A DNA stretch of 64,000 nt from assembly GCA_963705285.1 (NCBI GenBank), contig OY970066.1:5642001-5706000 (forward strand), given 5' to 3'. This stretch comes from JACMLD01 sp963705285 (GTDB taxonomy: Bacteria; Bacteroidota; Bacteroidia; Chitinophagales; Chitinophagaceae). The notes under the pieces were generated by a model that saw only the letters and a program-made list of their open reading frames with translations, searched no databases and had not been told where the DNA came from. Positions 8,420-18,296 of this stretch are shown here, in pieces (the first letter of the stretch is position 1; the number at the start of each line of letters is the position of its first letter). Made by a program: the position numbers and the translations under genes.

Positions 8420-11400
8420 ATGAACTCCAGTTACTCCCGATCTATCCGGGGAAAGGACGGCTTTCGTCTTATCCCGCTCCTACTCACTTTATTATTCTTA
8501 TCGTCATTCACAAAAACTTATGCCACCGATTATTACTGGGTAGGCGGATCAGGTCTTTGGAGTGATATCAACCACTGGGCCAGCAGTTCTGGTGGTGCCG
8601 GGGGCGTTTTTGTTCAGCCTCCCACCCAGACGGATGATGTTTATTTTGACAATAACTCATTCACAGCACCGGGTCAGACAGTGACCGTTAATTCAGCCGC
8701 TGCCTGCCGCAATATGGACTGGACGGGCAGTACCAGTATCTACACTGGTGCAGTACAGGGCCCCGCAATGAACATAACTACAACCTTGCAGCTGGATATA
8801 TTAGGCAATTTTAAATTATCTGCGGGTATGCGCGGGTTTACCGGAACCAACCTAAGATTTATTAAGGATAATGCCACGGTATCGCTAGACCCAAAAGGCA
8901 TTTATATCAATTGCAGGATTTCGTTCGACGCATTAAATGGAAATTTTCAACTGCAATCTTCCCTATCTGCATTCATCTTATATGTTAACCGGGGAGTTAT
9001 ATACTCCAATAATAATGGAATCTACTCCTTTTCCATTGTGATAGCAGGTACAACAGGTGTCAACCGCGGCCTTGTTCTTGGTACATCTGCCGTGACACTT
9101 AACAATAACGGCTCCGCAGCTTTTAGTTGTCCCAGTGATTTGGCCACAGACCCCGCGCTCGTTATGAGCTGTGCTTCCTCTACTATAAATTTAGCAGGGA
9201 ATAACCCTTCATTCACATTTTCAGATATCGCGTTTAACAAGATAAATGTCAGTTCGTCAGGCGTTGTTACATTCACGGCAAAACCTAACGGTACTTCCAT
9301 TCGCCACCTGGTTTTTTCAACCACCGCAAAATGCAGTTTCAGCCTGGGTAAGTATACAATCACTGATTCTTTAATCCTAGCTCCCGGTGGCACGTATGGT
9401 ATAAACACAAGTAATATAACTCTTACGTCCGCGGCCGTATTTTCTGCCGTCGGCAATTGTCAATCTAAAATTCAATTGTTCTCAAACTTGGTTGACCCAA
9501 GTTCTTCTTCCGTGCCGATTACTAAAATTGGAGGATGGGGAAGCAGCAGTATGGCCTGTTGTAATGTTCAAGGTATTAAATTTATGGGCGGAGGCTTGAT
9601 ACATGCCATTCAAAGTTTTGACCTGGGGGGAAACAGCTTCGTTAATTTCGACCCCGTTACACCATTAACCTATTATTGGGTAAATGGCACAGGTTACTGG
9701 AACGCCGGTACCAACTGGGCGTTGTCGAGCGGTGGTTCACCCACAGGTTGCGTGCCCGGCCCCCTGGATAATGTTGTGTTTGATGCCAGCAGCTTTAGTG
9801 CACCCAGCCAGCAGGTTATTGTAGCCGACAGTTCTGATACCTATTGCGCATCTATGAACTGGGCAGGGGTTACAGCGGCCCAACGCCCCATATTTACTAA
9901 CATACTTGGGGCTATACCAGGGGTAACGATGAATATCAGAGGTTCTCTTACTGCCTCTAAAAATATGGTTTGGAACCTTCAAACACCGGTGACTTTTAGC
10001 GGCTCATCTAATCAGACCATTAAGTCAGATGGAATTACATTTTTGAAACCCGTTGTTTTGTCTTCGGTGACAGGTATTTATGCACTGGCAGATTCTATGA
10101 AGGTGAATGCAGGGTTTTATTTGACCGCCGGTTATTTTAATTCCAATAATAAAAACCTTTATACACGCGAGTTTAGTTCTACTGGTAACATATACAGGGT
10201 ACTGGATTTGGGAACTTCTCGCTGGTATTTATCCAACCATCAAACTTCAATCGCGTTACAGGCATTGTTAATCGGTGGCGTTGGGTTTAACCTTATTGCT
10301 TCATCATCTGAGTTGCATATTCAGGCAAAAGTCAACAGCTTCAGCAATACATATGTGTTGGGTGGCAATAATGCGTTCGGAAAAGTGTATTTGGAAAACC
10401 CATCAGGATTTACGCCAAATACTGCCAACGCCTTTTATGCTTCAGGCTGTAGTTTTGAGCTACTACATATTGAAAACAGTGTTACTTTCGTTGGAAATGC
10501 GTCCTTGAACGGAGATTTGGAACTGGCAAGGTCTGTCTTTTCTTTCACATCCGGCGCACAGTACACCTTTAACGGTGCTGCCACCATAAAGCCCATAGGC
10601 ACCTCTTCCTGTTCTAACGCGCTTACATTAGCCAACACTAATTCAGCACCAGCCGTGCAATTTATAAAGTCGTCTGGAACAATGGCGATTGATAATGTAA
10701 ATATTTATGGTATTAATGCTTTGGGTGGCGCATCTTTTAATGCCAATGGCAATTCAATTGACCAGGGGTATAATACCGGCTGGACTTTTGGTACACCATT
10801 AGCCGCTAGAAGCCTCTTCTGGGTAGGTAACAGCGGTAATTGGAGCGATGCAGCCCATTGGTCGTTGAGCAGTGGTGGACCGGGCGGAGAGTGTATACCC
10901 ACAGCGCAAGACAGCGTGAGATTTGATGCAAATAGTTTTACCGTTACGAGCCAGGTTGTAAATTTAGACCAGCTGAATGCCGATTGTAAATATATGAGCT
11001 GGGTTGGTGTAACCAATATGCCCGGCATGTATGGTTTGGGCAAAACGCTTAATATAAATGGCAGTGTGGTACTGACCAATTCAATGTATTTTGTTGCCCC
11101 GCCGAATGTAAATTTTGTAGGGCAGTCGGCAGCACAAACCATTACTTCAGCGGGCAATAGCTGGGGGGCTGTTACTATTAATGCTGCATCTGGTAATTAC
11201 ACCTTAACAGATAGTTACTCGGCTGGAGCATTTACACTGCTTTCTGGTGGCTTTAATGCAGCCAATAGAAATGTAACAATTGGTGGTTTTCACACGCTCG
11301 GTACAGCAAATAGAAACCTTATTCTAGGTACCGGAAAATGGACAGTGACTTCCGTACACCCCAGCACGCCGGCTCCTTACTACAATTGGCTTGTTGCCAA

Positions 11401-13699
11401 TGCAACAGGGCTGGCTATCAATACAACCGGTTCCTCTATTTATATTGTAAGCCCCTCTGCTACCTTTGCAGGTGGATCCTTTGTTTACAATTTGGTGGAT
11501 GCGCAGGCTGCTGCGCCAACAGCCACAATCGGCTTCGTTAATAACACTATTAACGTGCTGCGTTCAAGCTTCCTCGCCACTTTTGATAACAATACCTTTA
11601 ACGATTCACTGATTCTCAAACCAGGCGGAGAATATAGATTTGCAGCCGGCGGCACCACTTATTTTGCCGACACGGCTTGCCTGTATGCCATCGGTAGCGG
11701 TTCTGCCATGATAACGTTACAAAGTACATCAGCAGGTATCAGATATACACTTCAGAAAAATACCGGTCTTGTTTGTACGGACTTCTTAAATCTTTATGAT
11801 TCCAAAGCCGCTGGTACAGCCATCTATACAGCCGGTGCCAATACCATTGACAGGGGTAACAATGCCGGCTGGGATTTCTCGCCTTACCCAACACCTGGAG
11901 CTGGCGCATTGCAGCCGGGCGTAAAATGTGTGGGCAGTAAATATGCCCTGCGCTTCGACATCACTGCGGGTAGCTTCCCCATGGATATTGTGCTTGTTAA
12001 CTTACATACTGGTAAGTTTGATACACTACTCAATGTAACGTCTTCACCAGCGTATTTTATGGTTGACCCGCTTGCAACCAATACGTTCCAGGTGTATAAA
12101 ATGATTGTGCAACGTTGCGCGAGCGTAGTAACAGGCCCCTTCAACGCCGTGAACGTAGCGGTGCCCGCCGGTTCGGCTGGCCAATGGACAAACGCCGCCG
12201 GCTCAAACAACTGGTTTGATTGCGGAAACTGGGGCAATGGTACCGTACCCGATCAAACTACGAATGTTAATATCAACGGTGTAGCAGTTTGTAATATCAA
12301 TGCGCAGGGAGCAGTTTGTAATGACCTTTACGTGCAGCCAGGATCCCAGCTAAACTTAAACATCAATTCATCGCTGGCCATTCACAATAACATTGCAAAT
12401 GGTGGCATATTTAATACAACCAGTGGCAAGGTGGAACTGGCGGGATCAACATCTATAACACTCCCGGCAAACGTAAACACGTTCGATAGCCTTGTTATCA
12501 ACAAAGTGTCCGGACTTGGCGTTACGCTCAACCCCGCCAGCGACATTACGGTTAAAAAGGCATTAGTGTTAAACAGCGGTAAAATAAATACGGGCGCGCG
12601 TTCGGTACTTGTTACCAGCAATAGCCCGGCAGCAATCTTCGGGCATTCAGGAGCAAGCTATATCAATGGAAATATTACGCGCACTATTGCCGCCAACGGA
12701 TCCTATGATTTCCCGGTGGGATCAAACACTAAATACGAGTTATCTAATGTAACTACTAACAATCTTACAGGTGTAAGTACCATAGCAGGCAGATTTGACC
12801 CATTTGCAGCAGTGTCAGACAGTGCCATCATACCAATTGCGCATTACCTGGTAACAGATGAATATGCCAAGGGAATGCTTGACCAGGGTTATTGGACCTT
12901 AACCCCCAATGCCCAGCCTACGGCTGGCGACTATAGTGTAACATTAAGAGCAACAGGTTATACAAACCCTGCAGCGCAACAGTTTAGGTATATTCTGGTT
13001 AAACGCGATGCTGCAACTGGTTTTACCTGGGACATTAACCAGGGATACAATGACCCCTCATTGCATGTTGAAGCTGCGGGGGTGGTAACCGCCGTGAGGA
13101 GTTCTTATACATCATTTTCACAGTTTGCCATTGCTAAATTGCTGCCTTTGTCAGCACTCAGCACAAGGTTGATTTCTTTCTATGGTACGCAAACACAGCA
13201 GGGAAATATCATTAACTGGACTACCGCAGATGAACAAGGCCAGACCACCTTTATGGTTGAGCGCAGCAGCGATGGTATTATTTTCCAGCAACTGAACGTA
13301 ACAGGTACGCAGCAACTGAACGGAATGGGTAGCTATTCCTACACTGATACGAGGCCTGTAAGCAACCAGCATTATTATAGGCTGAAAGTTGTTTTGCCCG
13401 ATGGCAGCTCTTACTATAGCAAAACCATCAACCTGAAGGGAACGAAGGAAAGGATCATCAGCATCATTGCTGCTGAAGGGTCAGCAACAGTTAAAGTAAA
13501 CGTTTCAGGTGTGTCTACCGATGAAAACCTGATGTTTAACCTGAATGACTTCAGCGGACAACTGATTTTACGTAAAAAGATACAGGCAGGAAGTAACGAA
13601 ATTTCAATCAGCTCTTTACTGCAAGGCGCTTACATTGGCCAGGTAACGAGCAACAAATATCCAACTGTTGTTAAACGCATTGTCTACAACAGAAAATAA
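8420..13699 (+). CDS. large modular surface protein with T9SS sorting domain
   Basis: A 1759-residue secreted protein. A signal peptide covers about residues 1-36. Three long modules start with closely related segments: YYWVGGSGLWSDINHW near 38, YYWVNGTGYWNAGTNW near 417, and LFWVGNSGNWSDAAHW near 797. Each continues SSGG...P...D.V.FD..SF and contains an N-terminal Cys. A shorter fourth module starts near 1253 (NNWFDCGNWGNGTVPD). Ser/Thr/Asn-rich beta-solenoid-like stretches follow each start. A fibronectin-like region (NWTTADEQGQTTFMVER) lies near 1595, and the protein ends in a T9SS sorting domain (VVKRIVYNRK). It is probably a surface adhesin or matrix protein. A terminator follows. No enzymatic signature was found. 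Confidence 0.85.
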   Translation: MNSSYSRSIRGKDGFRLIPLLLTLLFLSSFTKTYATDYYWVGGSGLWSDINHWASSSGGAGGVFVQPPTQTDDVYFDNNSFTAPGQTVTVNSAAACRNMDWTGSTSIYTGAVQGPAMNITTTLQLDILGNFKLSAGMRGFTGTNLRFIKDNATVSLDPKGIYINCRISFDALNGNFQLQSSLSAFILYVNRGVIYSNNNGIYSFSIVIAGTTGVNRGLVLGTSAVTLNNNGSAAFSCPSDLATDPALVMSCASSTINLAGNNPSFTFSDIAFNKINVSSSGVVTFTAKPNGTSIRHLVFSTTAKCSFSLGKYTITDSLILAPGGTYGINTSNITLTSAAVFSAVGNCQSKIQLFSNLVDPSSSSVPITKIGGWGSSSMACCNVQGIKFMGGGLIHAIQSFDLGGNSFVNFDPVTPLTYYWVNGTGYWNAGTNWALSSGGSPTGCVPGPLDNVVFDASSFSAPSQQVIVADSSDTYCASMNWAGVTAAQRPIFTNILGAIPGVTMNIRGSLTASKNMVWNLQTPVTFSGSSNQTIKSDGITFLKPVVLSSVTGIYALADSMKVNAGFYLTAGYFNSNNKNLYTREFSSTGNIYRVLDLGTSRWYLSNHQTSIALQALLIGGVGFNLIASSSELHIQAKVNSFSNTYVLGGNNAFGKVYLENPSGFTPNTANAFYASGCSFELLHIENSVTFVGNASLNGDLELARSVFSFTSGAQYTFNGAATIKPIGTSSCSNALTLANTNSAPAVQFIKSSGTMAIDNVNIYGINALGGASFNANGNSIDQGYNTGWTFGTPLAARSLFWVGNSGNWSDAAHWSLSSGGPGGECIPTAQDSVRFDANSFTVTSQVVNLDQLNADCKYMSWVGVTNMPGMYGLGKTLNINGSVVLTNSMYFVAPPNVNFVGQSAAQTITSAGNSWGAVTINAASGNYTLTDSYSAGAFTLLSGGFNAANRNVTIGGFHTLGTANRNLILGTGKWTVTSVHPSTPAPYYNWLVANATGLAINTTGSSIYIVSPSATFAGGSFVYNLVDAQAAAPTATIGFVNNTINVLRSSFLATFDNNTFNDSLILKPGGEYRFAAGGTTYFADTACLYAIGSGSAMITLQSTSAGIRYTLQKNTGLVCTDFLNLYDSKAAGTAIYTAGANTIDRGNNAGWDFSPYPTPGAGALQPGVKCVGSKYALRFDITAGSFPMDIVLVNLHTGKFDTLLNVTSSPAYFMVDPLATNTFQVYKMIVQRCASVVTGPFNAVNVAVPAGSAGQWTNAAGSNNWFDCGNWGNGTVPDQTTNVNINGVAVCNINAQGAVCNDLYVQPGSQLNLNINSSLAIHNNIANGGIFNTTSGKVELAGSTSITLPANVNTFDSLVINKVSGLGVTLNPASDITVKKALVLNSGKINTGARSVLVTSNSPAAIFGHSGASYINGNITRTIAANGSYDFPVGSNTKYELSNVTTNNLTGVSTIAGRFDPFAAVSDSAIIPIAHYLVTDEYAKGMLDQGYWTLTPNAQPTAGDYSVTLRATGYTNPAAQQFRYILVKRDAATGFTWDINQGYNDPSLHVEAAGVVTAVRSSYTSFSQFAIAKLLPLSALSTRLISFYGTQTQQGNIINWTTADEQGQTTFMVERSSDGIIFQQLNVTGTQQLNGMGSYSYTDTRPVSNQHYYRLKVVLPDGSSYYSKTINLKGTKERIISIIAAEGSATVKVNVSGVSTDENLMFNLNDFSGQLILRKKIQAGSNEISISSLLQGAYIGQVTSNKYPTVVKRIVYNRK

Positions 13700-13770
13700 T
13701 AAAGCAGTAAAATGCTTTACAATTCGCTGAATGTTTTGGAGATCTGATGAGTTCTATTTGTTTGTTTTCG

Positions 13771-13799
13771 GTCCCCGGTATTTACCGGGGACTTTTTTT
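13771..13799 (+). terminator. rho-independent terminator
   Basis: GTCCCCGG (13771-13778) pairs with CCGGGGAC (13785-13792) around TATTTA, followed by seven T. It ends the large surface-protein gene. Confidence 0.9.
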
Positions 13800-13847
13800 G
13801 TACATGAAATATATCCCTATCATTAGGCAATTTGCTGCTACATACGG

Positions 13848-16800
13848 CTATTCATTGGTTAGCGGCAAAATTATGTTAATAGCATTGGCTCCCGGGGCAT
13901 TTTTTCCAATTGATATCCTTCCTCCAAGCATTTTGGTTAAGTCTTTGGCAAGGGCAAATCCAAAAAAAGTGGGGTATTCATTAACATCGATGCTTAGCGT
14001 ATCGCCTTCAGGAAAATAAAGTCTTTGCATTTCGTCGGAAGTAATGGAACGACCCTCATCAGAAATCTCAATAATAATTTCTCCTTCTTCAGACTTTTTA
14101 TAAATGATGGAAATCAGCCCATTCACATTTCGGTTATTTGCATTATCCAGCAAATTTCTGATGATTACTTTTAGAAACTGGGCGTTACTATGAACGAATG
14201 GATCCGCTTTTGCAACAAATGTCACCCGGTTTTCTTTGTATTTCAGGATAAGCTGGTATACTTTAAGCACATCATTAATAACATTAACAATGTTGACATA
14301 TTCAATTTTCGGCGCCGACCGGGTTTTGCGGTTCGTTAGCCAATTCATAAAATTCTCCGTAAAATTTGACAATTCATTAGTAGAAGAATGAATAACGGAG
14401 CTGTAATTTTTTAATTCGTCAGTTTTAATTTCATCAAAATTAGTACTGATATATTGTGCGGTTTTATTCAAAAACTTCAATGGCGAGCTTAAGTCGTGCA
14501 CCACAACAGATATCAGCTTGTCTTTATCTGCGTTTGCCATAAACAAACTGTGTTGTGAATCTTTCAACTCCTTTACATTCAGCTCCAGTTCATTAATCAA
14601 TTCAGTTTGTTTAATTGTTCGTGAAGCTACTTCAGCTTCCAGCTTTTTTGTACGCTGAATCATCCACCGGTAACGCAAACGATACAGGCCCAAGATAATT
14701 CCAATCAGGGCAAGTACCAACATCACCCTGAACAATACGGTTTCATGCCATGCAGGCAACACATTAATAATAGCCAACGTCCATTGCTGCATGTTGCTGC
14801 CGGCACCAGAAAGATTTCTTGCCAGCAATGTGTATTTCCCAGCTCCAAGCCGATTATATACAATGGTATTATTACCCTGCAATGGTGTCCATATATCGTT
14901 CAATCCGTCTAGTCTATATTCAATGTTTACATTGTATGCATTGCCATAGTAAGGTTTGGAAATATGCAGTCGGAGTATATTGAAATCATTTTTTACCTCG
15001 AAATCACCTACCGGGCCAAGATGGTTACTATCTATTTCAATAGCATCCAGGTACACAGGCCCATTTGGCTCGGGACTCGCTATCTTTTCGGGGTTGAACC
15101 ATACCAATCCATCCATAGAGGGTAAAGACAATGTGCCGTCAGTTTTGGCTACTGCACAAGGGCTGCAACCCCCATTAAATTCATTAGTGAGCAAGCCAGC
15201 ACTTTTATCGAAGTAAGCGTAATAAATGTTTGCGTTTTTTCGCTGCACATAATTTACCATATCTTGTTTGACGGCTTTAAAAACGCCTTTATTGGTGGGT
15301 ATCCAATAAAATCCGCGTTTATCTTCTACAAAGCAATGGGGTGTGGCCAGGTAGCCCATTTTATCCTGCGGCAGAAAAACAATTGAATCATGATAAAACG
15401 CAGCAATACCTTGTCCGTAGGTGCTTAACCAAAAAATTCCTTCTTTTGATTTAATAATATTCCGAATGCGCAAATTCCTGGCAGCCGGAATTTTTTTAAA
15501 CCCAGAATCCTGCAAGTTAAATTTATAGAGCCCGTCAATGGTGCCTACCAGTAAGGTGTGATCATCATAATTGTTTATACAAGCGGTATTAACAGAGTCA
15601 GCAAATGGTATACTATTTTGAACTGTATGGATCACGTCGTCTTTAACGTATGAAAGGCTTGTGCTTGTGCAAAGCCAAATCATGTCTCTGTCTTCGAAAT
15701 AGGTACTAATATCTGCTCTAAACTCGCCTAAAGTTTTTTGGCCGGTGAAATCGTCGCGCATTTTTACAAGAAACTTATCATCCTGATAATAAATGTTATT
15801 GTAACTGTCTTTAAATAATGAACGGCGACCTGCCCAAATACTTACCGGTAGCTGTTTAACTGAGGTATCGCTAAAGAGCATAAAGTTATTCGTAAGAATT
15901 TTGTTTTCAGGAAGCAGTACCTGGCCATAAAAACTATTGACAACAGGCACATCGCTTTTCATTCTTTTTACTGAAAAGATTTTTTTCCTGACAACGGCAA
16001 AACCGGCAGTATACGTTCCAATAAAATAAATACCGTATTCAGGAATATACTTGATTGCCGCAACGCCTGGCAAGGGAAATTGTGGCATTACAAGCTGGCA
16101 GCTGATCGAGGCCTCATCAATTATCAGCCGGTATATGTTATTGTTGTCCTCTACAAATACATTATCCTTATCCTGAATGATTTTCATTTCTGCGCCGGTC
16201 TTTCTCGGTTTAAAGCCAGTTATATACTCCGTAGCCCCCGAAATAACACCGTTGCTTTTCAGTTTTCCATGTGCAAAAACGCTAAAAGAAGTTCCGCCGG
16301 TGAGAACGTACAATTGTTGCTTATATAGAAATGCGGGATTGCCTGGTTTTGCGTCAGAAAAATTTACAACCTCTACCTTGGGATAATTGATGAATCCAAT
16401 TCTAAATTTGCCAGAATGATCAACATAGGTGACGTAGGAATGGGCAGAATCAACCGGGAACGTGAAAACTGTAAATGAGTTATTAATATGTAAGGTACTG
16501 GTAACATTATCGCGCCGAACATCGAATGATGAATCAGGGGTATATTTGAAAAGATTGCCTCCCCGACCGCTCATCGAATAATAACTCTGGCCGGGCAACT
16601 GCTTCTCTGCAAGTTTTGAATTAAATATCAGCGTGATAGTAGAATGACCGGTTATCTTATAAACATTGCTGTGCTCATCAATAAAATGTATATCGTTATT
16701 GAGGTCTGTGCCTAACCATGCTATGCGTTCTGATTTAAGTGTAGGGGTATTGGCAGAGTTGAACATGACAAAGTTGGTGCCATCGAAACGAACGAGCCCA

Positions 16801-17006
16801 AACTGGGTGCCCATCCACAAATAATTTTCTTTATCTAACGCAAAAGCGGTAACGCTGTTTTGTGGAAGAGACGCTTCGTCATCGTACACTTTTATTGTAA
16901 AGCTGTCGGTAAAAAGCTTCTGACTATGCACCTGGTCAAAAGAACTGAGAGTTAGAACCAAAAACAAAAGATAAATCCGGATGCAATGCTGAAATATGGG
17001 ATGCAT
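13848..17006 (-). CDS. propeller-type sensor histidine kinase (Reg_prop, Y_Y_Y, HisKA, HATPase)
   Basis: A 1052-residue membrane sensor kinase. A signal peptide (about 1-28) is followed by periplasmic beta-propeller repeats starting DDEASLPQNSVTAFALDKENYLW, the classic Reg_prop blade pattern. A Y_Y_Y segment (about 690-755) and one transmembrane helix (about 765-787) come next. A coiled coil leads to the kinase: VVVHDLSSPLKFL with the phospho-acceptor His near 836, N-box NLLDNAN near 952, and a G1-like DEGRS. That last motif departs from DxGxG, so ATP binding may be weakened. Unlike hybrid sensors it has no receiver or AraC domain. The LuxR-type regulator gene at 17132-17764 lies just upstream in the same direction, 125 bases away, and is the likely partner. 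A decayed paralogue stands at 18297. Confidence 0.88.
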   Translation of the reverse strand: MHPIFQHCIRIYLLFLVLTLSSFDQVHSQKLFTDSFTIKVYDDEASLPQNSVTAFALDKENYLWMGTQFGLVRFDGTNFVMFNSANTPTLKSERIAWLGTDLNNDIHFIDEHSNVYKITGHSTITLIFNSKLAEKQLPGQSYYSMSGRGGNLFKYTPDSSFDVRRDNVTSTLHINNSFTVFTFPVDSAHSYVTYVDHSGKFRIGFINYPKVEVVNFSDAKPGNPAFLYKQQLYVLTGGTSFSVFAHGKLKSNGVISGATEYITGFKPRKTGAEMKIIQDKDNVFVEDNNNIYRLIIDEASISCQLVMPQFPLPGVAAIKYIPEYGIYFIGTYTAGFAVVRKKIFSVKRMKSDVPVVNSFYGQVLLPENKILTNNFMLFSDTSVKQLPVSIWAGRRSLFKDSYNNIYYQDDKFLVKMRDDFTGQKTLGEFRADISTYFEDRDMIWLCTSTSLSYVKDDVIHTVQNSIPFADSVNTACINNYDDHTLLVGTIDGLYKFNLQDSGFKKIPAARNLRIRNIIKSKEGIFWLSTYGQGIAAFYHDSIVFLPQDKMGYLATPHCFVEDKRGFYWIPTNKGVFKAVKQDMVNYVQRKNANIYYAYFDKSAGLLTNEFNGGCSPCAVAKTDGTLSLPSMDGLVWFNPEKIASPEPNGPVYLDAIEIDSNHLGPVGDFEVKNDFNILRLHISKPYYGNAYNVNIEYRLDGLNDIWTPLQGNNTIVYNRLGAGKYTLLARNLSGAGSNMQQWTLAIINVLPAWHETVLFRVMLVLALIGIILGLYRLRYRWMIQRTKKLEAEVASRTIKQTELINELELNVKELKDSQHSLFMANADKDKLISVVVHDLSSPLKFLNKTAQYISTNFDEIKTDELKNYSSVIHSSTNELSNFTENFMNWLTNRKTRSAPKIEYVNIVNVINDVLKVYQLILKYKENRVTFVAKADPFVHSNAQFLKVIIRNLLDNANNRNVNGLISIIYKKSEEGEIIIEISDEGRSITSDEMQRLYFPEGDTLSIDVNEYPTFFGFALAKDLTKMLGGRISIGKNAPGANAINIILPLTNE

Positions 17007-17131
17007 TCAAAACAATTAATATGGGGTAAATTGTTATTCTAATGCCCAATATTAGATTGATTTATAATGCAATCAGCGAGGTTTTTTAAATATCGATGTT
17101 TGACTACAATACTCAATTGGTAATCAATATA

Positions 17132-17764
17132 TTACTGAATTAACTGATACAACTTTGCTAACTCCCTCAACTCAATTACATTACTTATTTTAAGTTTATC
17201 AAATATGCGTGCTTTGTGCGTGCCTACTGTGGAGTTACCGATGCTGAGCAAATCAGTAATTTCTGAAATAGATTTACCGCCGGCAAGTAATAAAACAATT
17301 TCTATTTCACGGTTAGACAAATCATCAAACGGATTGTCTGCTTTATTTTCGAGCGTATCATCTGTAATGCGAATCATTAACTGTTCGCTCATATATTTCC
17401 TGTTCTTGAGCACCAAATCAATCGCCTTGCCTAATTCTTCATCGTCACATTCTTTATTAAGAAATCCTTTCACGCCCATTTTAAGAAAACGCCTAGCAAA
17501 CAGTTCCTCAGCGCCCATCGTAAAAATCAGAATTTTTGTAGCAGGCTTAATGCGGAGTATATTTTCAATGAGCCCCATTGTATCTGTGTTTGGCATATGT
17601 AAGTCCATAGTAACCAAATCATAATCATTATTTTTTATCAACTGAAACGCAGTCTCCCCTTCGGTTGCCTCATCAATTTCACACATACCAAATTTTTCTT
17701 TTAGCAGTAGTTTCACCCCTGTTCTTACAATGGAATGATCGTCAACCAAACAAAATTTTTTCAT
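17132..17764 (-). CDS. LuxR-family (NarL-type) response regulator
   Basis: A 210-residue response regulator. The receiver domain has the acidic pair at Asp8-Asp9 (LVDDH), the phospho-acceptor Asp54 in VTMDLHMPN, and the conserved Lys in GVKGFLNKE. The C-terminal helix-turn-helix starts at LSNREIEIVLLLAGGKSISEI and continues GNSTVGTHKARIFDKL. It is complete. It precedes the propeller sensor kinase on the same strand and is probably its output regulator. The start codon is the only good ATG, and the upstream spacer of about 530 bases separates it from the divergent kinase paralogue. Confidence 0.92.
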   Translation of the reverse strand: MKKFCLVDDHSIVRTGVKLLLKEKFGMCEIDEATEGETAFQLIKNNDYDLVTMDLHMPNTDTMGLIENILRIKPATKILIFTMGAEELFARRFLKMGVKGFLNKECDDEELGKAIDLVLKNRKYMSEQLMIRITDDTLENKADNPFDDLSNREIEIVLLLAGGKSISEITDLLSIGNSTVGTHKARIFDKLKISNVIELRELAKLYQLIQ

Positions 17765-18296
17765 GTGATAGCTTTAGCCGTTTCTTTACAAATCGAAAAC
17801 TAGACAGTTTTGCTGATTATTACTATAGGTTTTTACGTAAATAAATTCCACCGTGTTTAATAACCGGCAAAAAAGCCTAACCAAATATAGAAAATATTCT
17901 ACAATAAATTCTATTTCTGGCCAGAGCTTACCTTCGAAAATTCGGTTAATAAAAGAAAGAGTTTTCTTATTATGGAAATCAAATTGGTCAAAATAATTGT
18001 AGCGCAAAGCATACAAAAATGAGCTTTAATAGTTAAATCCTATTGGCAATTTAACACCTACATTGACGTTCTGTTGCGAGTTCTATGTGATTTCTTATTA
18101 GCTAGTGAACAAAGTTTACAACAGAAGGGTTTGACTAATTTAGCATGTTGACTATGACTGCTATCTACATTTGAATATTATATAGTATCTTTTTATTAGA
18201 ATTTTTACATAAAACTTTCTGATGTGGCAAAAGTCAACTTTGAATATAAACCGCATCCTGCAATTAATTGTTCTAGGAACAAATACCAGATTGGCA
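17765..18296. other. AT-rich divergent intergenic region
   Basis: Spacer between the LuxR regulator (-) and the decayed sensor kinase (+). On the plus strand TTGAC at 18149 and TACATTTG (18166-18173) could form a promoter for the kinase. TTTTTATTAGAATTTTTAC near 18190 recalls boxes seen near other promoters here. No gene was seen. Confidence 0.4.

Noticed and set aside
9022..9456. 144-codon minus-strand frame inside the large surface-protein gene
   Set aside because: Antisense shadow of a long repetitive coding sequence with clear protein features on the plus strand; the same applies to 10705-11157 and 11884-12237.
18149..18173. 22-bp-box promoter for the decayed kinase
   Set aside because: A TACATTTG box exists but no CTACA-like boxes occur at the required distances.
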